Source: DATGZH01 sp035297265 (GTDB lineage Bacteria > Actinomycetota > Acidimicrobiia > Acidimicrobiales > RAAP-2). From it: 64,000 nt of DNA. The stretch covers positions 20,942 to 84,941 of the forward strand of contig DATGZH010000027.1 in assembly GCA_035297265.1 (NCBI GenBank), written 5' to 3'. The notes under the pieces were generated by a model. That model ran no database searches and was not told where the DNA came from. It saw nothing but the letters and a program-made list of their open reading frames with translations. Both the position numbers and the translations under genes were made by a program. Position 1 is the first letter of the stretch; every line of letters begins with the position of its first letter. Of the stretch, positions 49,798-56,175 are shown piece after piece.

Positions 49798-51066
49798 TCA
49801 CAGCGGGAACGGCTCGTCCAGCAGCGAGGTCCCGCTCTGCAGCGCCGCCAAGGAGAAGCCGGCCGTCCGGCGGTACTCCTCGGTCACCCGGGCGATCTCC
49901 TCTGGTGTGATCACCTCGGTGATGTCACCGAACCCGTCAGGCGCCCGCTGTTCCACGAGCAGCATGGGGAGCTCCGGCCCGAGCCCCCGGTTGGCTCGGA
50001 CCACTGCGGCGGTCGCCGGCCGGCGGGTCGCTTCATAGTGATCGAGCGCCCCGGCGAGATCGTCAGGGGATCGGCGGATGCACCCGGCGAGCACCCGGGC
50101 GTCCAAGATCGCCTGCGACGCGCCGTTCGAGCCGATCGGGTACATGGGATGGGCGGCGTCCCCAAGCAGCGTGCTCCGACCGAAGGTCCAACGCTCGACG
50201 GGGTCCCGGTCGACCATCGGGAAGAGGAACGTCTCGGGCGCGGCCCGGACGATCGCCGGGATGTCGAGCCACCCGAAGTTCCAGGCTTCGAACTCGGGGA
50301 GGAAGTCCTCGAGCGACCCCCTGCGGTTCCAGTCCTCCTCGGCGCCCAGGTCCGACTCGGGGCGCCGGAGCTCGGCCACGAAGTTGAACGCCTGCCGCCC
50401 GCCCGGAAGATCGGCGATGGGGTAACCGACGAATTTCTGCTCGGGGTGCCCGGCCCAGATCATCGTCCGGCCGTCGAGCACGGGATCGATCTCGGCAACG
50501 CCCCGCCAGAGCAACGATCCGTTCCACAGGGGCGGCCCCTCATCCGGATACAACTGGCGGCGGGCGCGGCTGTGGATCCCGTCAGCCGCGACCACCAGGT
50601 CCGTCTTGGTAGGCCCGTCGTCGAACACCACAGTCGGGCCGTCGTCGCGTTCTTCGATCCGGAGGAGCGGCTGTCCGAGGTGAAGGGCGGCGCCGCCCAG
50701 ACGATCGATGACGGCGTGGAGCAAGATCTTCTGGAGGGTTCCTCGATGGATCGAAAGCTGCGGCCAGGGGTAGCCCGCCGCGATCCCGCGGGCCTCCCGC
50801 CAGATCTCCTGACCGCGTCGCGTGCAGTACAGGAGGACCGACGGGGCGACCGACCGAGCCTGGAGCTCGTCGAGCAGCCCGAGTGCGTCGAGCTCGCGCA
50901 CCGCGTGCGGCAAGAGGTTGATCCCTACCCCGAGTGGCTGCAGCTCCTTCACCGAATCGTAGACGTCCACCTCCGCGCCGATCTCATGGAGGCTGAGTGC
51001 GGTCGCGAGGCCGCCGATGCCGGCCCCGACGACGATGCATCGGAGGCCGGCAACAGCCGCGCTCAT
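49798..51066 (-). CDS. FAD-dependent aromatic hydroxylase-type monooxygenase
   Basis: 422-residue group A flavoprotein monooxygenase (salicylate or 3-hydroxybenzoate hydroxylase class). Landmarks: the FAD motif CIVVGAGIGGLATALSLHE, the DG motif VAADGIHSRARRQL, and the GD motif STLLGDAAHPMYPIGSNGASQAI. It would use NAD(P)H and O2 to hydroxylate an aromatic ring. Its ATG overlaps (ATGA) the stop of the frameshifted DUF3237 gene upstream, implying the two were once translated in tandem. Substrate unknown. Confidence 0.9.
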   Translation of the reverse strand: MSAAVAGLRCIVVGAGIGGLATALSLHEIGAEVDVYDSVKELQPLGVGINLLPHAVRELDALGLLDELQARSVAPSVLLYCTRRGQEIWREARGIAAGYPWPQLSIHRGTLQKILLHAVIDRLGGAALHLGQPLLRIEERDDGPTVVFDDGPTKTDLVVAADGIHSRARRQLYPDEGPPLWNGSLLWRGVAEIDPVLDGRTMIWAGHPEQKFVGYPIADLPGGRQAFNFVAELRRPESDLGAEEDWNRRGSLEDFLPEFEAWNFGWLDIPAIVRAAPETFLFPMVDRDPVERWTFGRSTLLGDAAHPMYPIGSNGASQAILDARVLAGCIRRSPDDLAGALDHYEATRRPATAAVVRANRGLGPELPMLLVEQRAPDGFGDITEVITPEEIARVTEEYRRTAGFSLAALQSGTSLLDEPFPL

Positions 51067-51511
51067 AGAACCTCGTGCACGTCGATCTGCACGGTCGACT
51101 GCTGGCGCTGACCAGTCGACACCGCGAGGAGGTCATTGAGCCAGGCAAGACCCGGTGCCGACGTAAAAAATCGGACATGGGTCCGGAAGTAGTACTCGTC
51201 GGGGTCTACGTCGCCCCTCGGGCGATCCGCTCAGCCACGGCGTCAGACGCTTTCCGGAGGCCCTGTGAGCGCACCTCGATCGTTTCATCCTGAGCGGTCA
51301 GGAGGGCGTAGTGCGCGTCGATCTCGAGCACGCCATCGGCCCGGACCTCCTGCAAGTCGATCCCGCCCTCGAGAAGCGTGCCGGCCAAGCCGTTGCGCCC
51401 TTGGAAGGTGCCACTCTCGAAGGTCACGTATCGCCGGCCTCCACCGAGGTCCACGACGGGGCGCACCAGGATCTGGATCGACAGGAGCTCGCGCAGTCCG
51501 ACCGACCGCAT
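51063..51511 (-). pseudogene. DUF3237-family gene broken by a one-base frameshift
   Basis: The first part (from ATG 51511) encodes ELLSIQILVRPVVDLGGGRR, ESGTFQGRNGLAGTLLEGGI, DAHYALLTAQDETIEVRSQGL, the DUF3237 beta-barrel pattern, but stops at TAG 51208-51206. The missing C-terminus is present in another frame: DVDPDEYYFRTHVRFF, APGLAWLNDLLAVSTGQRQ, VQIDVHEVL, ending exactly at TGA 51065-51063, which overlaps the monooxygenase ATG. Adding one G to the G4 run near 51214-51217 would restore one continuous frame. Either a recent mutation or a homopolymer base-calling error is possible. Confidence 0.82.
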
Positions 51512-51803
51512 GGTGGTTCGACCTGCCTCCTCTTGGATCGTGACCCGTCGCGACCGCACGAATCACGCCGTCCGGCTTGGCGATGGTAACAGCGCACGAC
51601 TGTCAGCTGAGCATCGGAGTGACCGCGTATACAACGTCTGCCCCGTTGTGCTTCTCGGCGCGGGGGAAGGGGAGGTACTGCGTTCGCCGCCGCCGCCGCT
51701 ACCGCTCACCCTCGACGCGGCGGTCGGATACCTGCCAGTGCTCTGTGCTGGTGGCCTACCCGTGTCCCGTGACCCGGTCTTCATGTCCCGCGACACGACA
51801 AGT

Positions 51804-51846
51804 GTGCCCAGAGGCGGGACTCGAATTTTCGCTGGTTACCTCGCGT
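51804..51846 (-). repeat. tRNA 3'-end-like repeat, left copy
   Basis: Read on the minus strand it ends with AATTCGAGTCCCGCCTCTGG followed by GCAC, the T-loop and acceptor half of a tRNA gene. The T-stem 5' side does not pair, so no tRNA is made. It is an imperfect direct copy, about three quarters identical over 43 nt by eye, of the segment at 52887, 1083 bp away. Such 3'-end copies are left by integrases that use tRNA genes as attachment sites. Confidence 0.55.
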
Positions 51847-51928
51847 CGAGGTCTGGTCGAGGTAGAGAGCGGCACATTGGGATGTCACAAGGTCCGCCGA
51901 TTGGGTCGACCCGACTGTGGGTTCATGG

Positions 51929-51934
51929 TATCAT
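51929..51934 (+). promoter_or_regulatory. Putative leaderless -10 element (TATCAT) for the RHH antitoxin gene
   Basis: TATCAT ends 6 nt before ATG 51941 and lies inside the ATGGT...ACCAT dyad, a natural site for autoregulation by the antitoxin. Confidence 0.5.
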
Positions 51935-51940
51935 GGCACC

Positions 51941-52150
51941 ATGACGAAGAACCTGACGGTCCGGCTCCCCGACGATGTGGCGGCGGACGCCGAAGCCCTG
52001 GCTCGAGTGGAGGGTCAGAGCCTGAACGAGACCGTGAAACAGTCCGTGATCGAGGCGGTGGAGCGGCGGCGGCGCAACCCAGCGTTCAAGGCACGTCTGG
52101 CCAAGATCATCGAGGAGGACAGGGAGCTGCTCGAACGCCTCGCTCAGTGA
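51941..52150 (+). CDS. Ribbon-helix-helix antitoxin
   Basis: 69-residue protein with a clear RHH DNA-binding N-terminus (NLTVRLPDDVAADAEALARV, EGQSLNETVKQSVIEAVE) and a charged C-terminal helix that would bind the toxin. Its stop overlaps a GTG start of the Doc-like toxin gene (GTGA). The frame is intact, while the partner toxin is frameshifted. It lies between the two tRNA-like repeats. Confidence 0.82.
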   Translation: MTKNLTVRLPDDVAADAEALARVEGQSLNETVKQSVIEAVERRRRNPAFKARLAKIIEEDRELLERLAQ

Positions 52151-52562
52151 GCGTTGAGTACCCGGACCTGGCCGACTACCTGGCCATAGCAGCCGAGGTC
52201 ACCGGAACCGACCTGAAGTCCCTGGCCGGGGCGACCAAGCTCGATCTGGCCGACTCAGCTCTCCACGCGCCCTCGGCCAGCTTCGCCGGGGAGGAGTTCT
52301 ACCCGACTTCTGCGACAAAGCCGCCGTGCTCCTCGTTCGCCTGGCCAAGAACCATCCTTTGCCTGACGGCAACAAGCGGGCAGCCTGGGTGACAATGCGC
52401 GTGTTCATCGAGAAGAATGCCTGGTGCTGGACTTCGTATCCGTCCGTAGACGAGGCCGAGCAGGCCGTCCTGGGGGTCGCGAGCGGCGATTGGGACGAGC
52501 GGCGTACGGCCGAGTGGCTGCGGGAGCGCCTCGACCCACCTCGAGCTCGCCCGGATTCTTAG
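52147..52562 (+). pseudogene. Doc/Fic-type toxin gene with a one-base frameshift
   Basis: The first frame (GTG 52147) reads VEYPDLADYLAIAAEVTG, DLADSALHAPSASFAGEEFYP. The second reads VLLVRLAKNHPLPDGNKRAA, VTMRVFIEKN and ends at 52562. Together they make a Doc-type Fic protein with the intact motif HPLPDGNKR. The frames join at about 52304, where restoring one G (CCCGACTTC to CCCGGACTTC) gives FYPDFCDKAAVLLVRL. As it stands, no Fic active site is attached to the correct N-terminus, so the toxin should be inactive unless frameshifting occurs or the base is a sequencing error. Confidence 0.8.
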
Positions 52563-52884
52563 TCACTGAGCCGATTTGGCTTCCTCTGACGATCGGCGGC
52601 TCGCTTGTCGCGGTCGTGCGCTCGGAACATGGCTGCGCGCTGGATGCGCTCGAGGACCTGGACACTCGGGACACAACATCGCGAACGGAGTACCGCAACG
52701 TCCCAAGCGAGAAGCCTCCGCCGTGGCATCCAGAGATCCCTCACGATGGTCCTTTCGACGGCCGAGCTCAGTTCCCTGTCAGCGGTCGGTCGCGGTCTGT
52801 CAGTACGACGAGGAACGCTGGTGGTCAAACTGTGCCCGTGGAGGACGCTTCAGACGTCAGACGAGCTGCTGAACTGGGTGGAGG

Positions 52885-52929
52885 TGGTGCCCGGAGCGGG
52901 ACTCGAACTCTCGTCGGTTGCATCGTGTC
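52885..52929 (-). repeat. tRNA 3'-end-like repeat, right copy
   Basis: On the minus strand it ends GTTCGAGTCCCGCTCCGGGC followed by ACCA, a tRNA T-loop, acceptor strand and encoded CCA. The 5' half of a tRNA is absent, and the T-stem does not pair with the preceding GAGAG. With the left copy it brackets the RHH-Doc module like attachment-site repeats. Confidence 0.6.
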
Positions 52930-53111
52930 CAGACCTGTTGCATGCCGTACTTGCTGGTCACCGGGATGATCAGCCGCGTGCTGTGTTCGTTTGGTGAGGT
53001 CGGATCAGGGCCTTTTGTGGTGAGTTTGTGACCACGTTGTGACCAGAGATGTGCGGCGCCGGAGGTACGACGCCAGTCGCCTCGACCGCCGCCCAGTCAA
53101 GGCTCGCCGGG

Positions 53112-53175
53112 CGAGGGCGCCAGCGGGCGTCCACACGCCTCCCCGAGGGCGCCAGGAGGCGTCCACATGCCTCCC
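53112..53175 (+). repeat. 32-nt tandem duplication
   Basis: Two adjacent 32-nt units (53112-53143 and 53144-53175), both beginning CGAGGGCGCCAG and ending in GCCTCCC, differ at about four positions. There are only two copies and no spacers, so it is not a CRISPR array. Confidence 0.75.
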
Positions 53176-53299
53176 CTAGCCCGATCATCAGCCGCGGTGT
53201 CGGAGAGAGCCCGGGGCCGGCCTGCCCGCGATGACGGGCTCCACCTCGGTGCCACGGGCCTGACCGAGCCTACTGACGGAGGGCGGAACACCCCCCCGG

Positions 53300-53305
53300 T
53301 ACGAT
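53300..53305 (+). promoter_or_regulatory. Putative leaderless -10 element (TACGAT) for the second RHH antitoxin gene
   Basis: TACGAT ends 6 nt before ATG 53312, the same geometry as at 51929 and 7823. Confidence 0.5.
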
Positions 53306-53311
53306 TTGGGC

Positions 53312-53596
53312 ATGACCGAACTCCGGGTGATGGTCCCCGACGAAGTCGCTGAGCGCCTAGCCAAGGAAGCCGCGGCCCGGGGGAGCTCCCCTGAAGACGT
53401 GGCTGCAGAGGTGTTGAGGATCCACACACCTGAAGCCCGTCCAGCCCCCGAGTCTGCCGGGGCACCGCCCTCGGAGGGAGGGCATCGACTCCGCTTCATC
53501 GGCATCGGGCACTCGGGAAGCCAAGAGTCCATCGCCCAGCACCACGAACAGATCATCCGCGAGCACTTCGTTAAGAAGACGGCTGGGGACGTCTAA
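53312..53596 (+). CDS. RHH-like antitoxin of a VapBC-type module
   Basis: 94-residue protein. The N-terminus ELRVMVPDEVAERLAKEAAA, SSPEDVAAEVLRI is a ribbon-helix-helix pattern. A Pro-rich linker and a C-terminal segment (GIGHSGSQESIAQHHEQIIREHF) follow, like the tails of antitoxins that occupy PIN-toxin active sites. The frame is intact. A PIN-type gene begins 12 nt downstream but is frameshifted close to its start. Confidence 0.75.
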   Translation: MTELRVMVPDEVAERLAKEAAARGSSPEDVAAEVLRIHTPEARPAPESAGAPPSEGGHRLRFIGIGHSGSQESIAQHHEQIIREHFVKKTAGDV

Positions 53597-53608
53597 AGAG
53601 TCCGATCG

Positions 53609-54023
53609 GTGATTCTTCTCGGACACGGGCGTGATCTTCGGTGCGACCGACGCCAATGATCCCCGTCACCGAGAATGCACAGAGATCCTCGACTCCCTCA
53701 CCTCCACGCGCCTCGGGGTAACGGTGCCCGTGATCGTGGAGTCGTCGTGGCTCATCGAGTGCCGTCTTGGTCAGACAGCCCAGGCGACCTTTCTTCGCTC
53801 GCTGACCGACGGGGAGATCGAACGCTTCGAGATGGTGGATGCCGACTGGACCAGTGTGGTCGAGCTGATCGAAGGCTACGCGGACCTCGGACTGGGCGTG
53901 GTTGACGCATCGGTCGTTGCTATTGCTGAACGGCTTGGAGTAACCCAGATCGCGACACTGGATCGGCGTCACTTCAGCGTCGTCCGCCCTGCGCACTTGC
54001 CCGGTTTCGAGCTTCTGCCATGA
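53609..54023 (+). pseudogene. PIN-domain (VapC-type) toxin gene with a frameshift near its start
   Basis: From GTG 53609 the DNA would encode VILLDTGVIFGATDAND if one G were removed from GGACACGGG at 53621. As read, the frame is lost after four codons and an in-frame body is open only from GTG 53631 (VIFGATDANDPRHREC). That body keeps the PIN residues Glu in VIVESSWLIECRL, Asp in LGLGVVDASVVAIAE, and Asp in IATLDRRHFS, but lacks the first catalytic Asp. Translation from GTG 53631 would give a probably inactive RNase. Confidence 0.72.
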
Positions 54024-54305
54024 GTCGCAAGATCGGCATCGAGCCGGCCTTGGGACCAAGGACCGCCCTTCTCCGATTCAGTCCGGAGGGACGTCGACTT
54101 CATCGCCTGCGGACGCCCTTGTACCACCTACCGAATCTGAAGGTGGACACTTGATTCCCAGTGGGGTCCCGGGTCTGCGGTCTCTCCGGTGCCGAAGTGT
54201 CATGCCAGGTCAAGTGGGGAGTCCTGTACGGGGAGCAAGGCAGAATCGGGTGCCCGTGGGGGCCATGGATTGCCATCTCTGAAGGAGCGCGGGTTGTCAA
54301 GGGGC

Positions 54306-54324
54306 GCCGGCCCAGAGGGCCGGC
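54306..54324 (+). terminator. 8-bp GC hairpin
   Basis: GCCGGCCC (54306-54313), loop AGA, GGGCCGGC (54317-54324), followed by ACGTTTCTC. It is terminator-like but with only a short T-run. Confidence 0.4.
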
Positions 54325-54480
54325 ACGTTTCTCGGTTTCCCGGCTCCGCGAGACGATGTCGGGGCGCGATCAACCGCACCCGGTCTCCGTATAGATGGGG
54401 AGGGCGGTCAAGGCCGGCCGCAGGCCGCCCGCAGGGGCAGCCTTGATGGCCCGGTCAGTTGTTCTTCAGATCATGGAGAG

Positions 54481-54500
54481 CGAAGCCCGGTAGGGCTTCG
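54481..54500. terminator. 8-bp hairpin downstream of the IS110 transposase
   Basis: CGAAGCCC (54481-54488), loop GGTA, GGGCTTCG (54493-54500). It lies about 230 nt beyond the transposase stop on the minus strand and could mark the end of its transcript or a structured element end. Confidence 0.4.
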
Positions 54501-54730
54501 TGGTCGTCCCCTCGTGGTGCCGAGTCGGGGACGCGTTGCGGTCCTGCTCCAGGGCCAGCAGTGCTGGCAGGCAACCCGGGAACCCGGGTGCCGGCCATCT
54601 CTTCGCCGCGAGGGGGCGGCATGGAGTGGTTCGGCCGCAACCCGGTGGGCTCAATCAAAAGCGCGGCCTCGCCGACGTTCGGGGGCCTGGCAATCCTCGA
54701 GCTCGCAACGGGCTGCGTCCGTCCCGGTTC

Positions 54731-55744
54731 TCACCCCGCCCGGGCCAGGCAACGGATCTCGCCGTCGCGCAAGCCGTAGTAGACGAGGACGAGAAGTTTG
54801 CGGGCGGCAGCCACCCGCCCGACCTGCTTGCCCCGGCGCTCCCCCACCCGGCGGTGGTGGACCCGGATGGGGGTGTCGCCGCGCTGGTGGGCCACCGCTT
54901 CGACGGCCGCCCAGCGCACGAGGCGCGATCCCTGCTTGGTGATATGGCCCCGGCGGACCTTCTCGTCGGACTCGCGGTGGGTCGGGGTGAGTCCGGCCCA
55001 GCTGCACAGGTGACGGGCGGAGGCGAACCTCGAGATGTCGCCGATCTCGGCCACGAAGATCGCGGCAAGGACGGGGCCCACGCCCGGAATGGCCTGGACC
55101 GCGTGATAGCCGAGGTCGCCGGCGAAGACCGGGGCGACCTGGTCCTCGAGCATGGTGATCTCTCGGTCACACACTTCGATCAAGTCACGCAGGCTCTCCA
55201 CCCGGATGCGGTAGGCGTCGCCCAGGTGCACCTCGCTCAGCAGCCGCTGGCCGCCCACCCCGAACAGGTCAGTCATGGGCACGGCTACGCCCTCTTTGGC
55301 CAGCACCGAGTGGACCTGGGCCTTGAGGCTCGTCCGCAGGTGGACGAGCTTGGCCCGGTAGCGGACGAGCTCACGGAGCTCGCGCAGTGGCGGCGGGGCG
55401 ATCCAGGCCTCGGCCAGGCGGCCCAGCCGCAAGAGGTCGACGAGATCGGTGGCGTCACGCTCGTCGTTCTTCACCCGACGCTGACCCCAGTTGTTGCCGA
55501 GCGGGTGGGCCAGGTGCACGTTCGCCCCGCACTCCGCCAAGACGTCGGCCGCCCAGTACCAGCCGTAGGTGGCTTCGAGCACCACCTCGGGGTCCTCACC
55601 GGCCTTGGCCAGCTCAGCTGCGAGGGCCAGCGGGTCGTTGTCGATGCGCACCGTGTCGATCGTCTCGCCCAGCTCGGTGCGCCGGACGATCACGCTGCGC
55701 TTCCGGTGCAGATCGATGCCGACGTATTGTTTGTGCTGTTCCAC
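54731..55744 (-). CDS. IS110-family transposase (DEDD recombinase)
   Basis: 337-residue transposase. The N-terminal RuvC-like domain has the DEDD acids: Asp11 in YVGIDLHRK, Glu57 in VVLEATYGWYW, and Asp97 and Asp100 in VKNDERDATDLVDLLRLG. The C-terminal Transposase_20 domain has AIPGVGPVLAAIFVAEIGD and the Ser region HITKQGSRLVRWAA. The GTG start has AAGGAG upstream. The frame is complete, so the element may be active. A longer in-frame N-terminal extension lacks family similarity. It sits just upstream of the RHS gene, on the other strand. Confidence 0.93.
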   Translation of the reverse strand: MEQHKQYVGIDLHRKRSVIVRRTELGETIDTVRIDNDPLALAAELAKAGEDPEVVLEATYGWYWAADVLAECGANVHLAHPLGNNWGQRRVKNDERDATDLVDLLRLGRLAEAWIAPPPLRELRELVRYRAKLVHLRTSLKAQVHSVLAKEGVAVPMTDLFGVGGQRLLSEVHLGDAYRIRVESLRDLIEVCDREITMLEDQVAPVFAGDLGYHAVQAIPGVGPVLAAIFVAEIGDISRFASARHLCSWAGLTPTHRESDEKVRRGHITKQGSRLVRWAAVEAVAHQRGDTPIRVHHRRVGERRGKQVGRVAAARKLLVLVYYGLRDGEIRCLARAG

Positions 55745-55960
55745 GGGAGTCTCCTTCCGTCGGTTCCGGGTTGGTGTCGCAACCCCAAGTGTGCTTCGCA
55801 CACCTGGTCCCGGGCGACGGGAGGACTCCCGTGGGGATAGGTCATTGCGGCGGGCCGGTGGGGCGACGCTTCGAGCGGACATGCGACCGTTCCTCGCTTC
55901 CGGCGTCCGGCCCGGTGCGCCCCACCGGGCCCGTCACGCAGGAGCTGCGCTGCGCTCCTT
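55745..55960 (-). ncRNA. Candidate bridge-RNA region of the IS110 element
   Basis: IS110-group elements are known to encode a bridge RNA in the non-coding end upstream of the transposase. Here that region, read on the minus strand, contains a long imperfect inverted repeat (55852-55865 with 55918-55932, one bulge) and a short stem GTGTGC/GCACAC near 55790-55804. This fits a structured RNA. I cannot identify target- or donor-guide loops without knowing the element ends. Confidence 0.35.
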
Positions 55961-56111
55961 CATGACATCAACGGGATTGCCATTAACGACACCCTCCCGC
56001 CAAGAGTCCTCACGCGTGACCGCCGTCGCTGCCAGAGAATCCTTGCCCTGCTGATGGCGCCAAGCTGCCACACCGGCCCCAGACGCCGTCGCCCTTCTTG
56101 GCCGGCGCCCC

Positions 56112-56140
56112 TTGACGGCGCTGTGCGCCGCTGTCATCGT
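56112..56140 (+). promoter_or_regulatory. Possible promoter of the RHS gene (TTGACG-17-CATCGT)
   Basis: TTGACG at 56112-56117 and CATCGT at 56135-56140 with a 17-bp spacer. The -10 is weak. CAGAC/GTCTG (56146-56150 and 56155-56159) makes a small dyad in the leader, and GAAGGAGG lies 7 nt before the GTG at 56176. Confidence 0.4.
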
Positions 56141-56175
56141 ACGAACAGACGCTTGTCTGGGAAGGAGGCGTCGCG

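Larger units (their letters stand above)
51560..51940. other. Gene-poor 380-nt region at the edge of the toxin-antitoxin island
   Basis: No convincing coding frame is seen. It contains a tRNA 3'-end-like segment (51804-51846) and, at its right end, the leaderless promoter of the RHH antitoxin with a dyad ATGGT/ACCAT (51925-51929 and 51938-51942) that may be the antitoxin operator. Confidence 0.5.
52563..53311. other. 750-nt region without convincing genes, repeat-bearing
   Basis: Overlapping frames on both strands look like chance. It holds the right tRNA-like repeat (52885-52929), a GTGACCAC/TTGTGACC repeat near 53025-53043, the 32-nt tandem duplication at 53112-53175, and the promoter of the second RHH gene at 53300. 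It resembles a scar left by integration and deletion. Confidence 0.5.
54024..54730. other. 700-nt region between the PIN gene and the IS110 transposase
   Basis: No gene is supported. A short open frame at 54161-54394 has no family resemblance. Hairpins lie at 54306-54324 and 54481-54500. CACTTGA near 54147 and TCAAGTG near 54211 form a weak inverted pair, possibly an old transposon end. The right portion probably includes the downstream flank of the IS110-family element, whose end I cannot place. Confidence 0.4.
54450..55960 (-). mobile_element. IS110-family insertion sequence, ends approximate
   Basis: Defined by the intact DEDD transposase and flanking structured DNA. IS110 elements usually lack terminal inverted repeats and target duplications, so the limits given are estimates. 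The right limit is set by the long inverted repeat upstream of the transposase and the left by the hairpin at 54481. Confidence 0.5.

Noticed and set aside
52885..52929. A functional tRNA gene
   Set aside because: Only the T-loop/acceptor half is recognisable. The T-stem does not pair and no D-arm or anticodon arm can be found upstream.
52424..52997. Overlapping frames of 90-180 codons in the toxin-antitoxin scar
   Set aside because: Several frames are open at once as expected for high GC, and they run through the Doc 3' end and the tRNA-like repeat. No protein-like features.
53112..53175. Possible CRISPR array
   Set aside because: Only two directly adjacent imperfect units with no spacers and no cas genes anywhere in the window.
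54161..54394. 77-codon frame between the PIN gene and the IS110 transposase
   Set aside because: No family, no ribosome-binding site, and an equally long frame on the opposite strand. Not distinguishable from chance.
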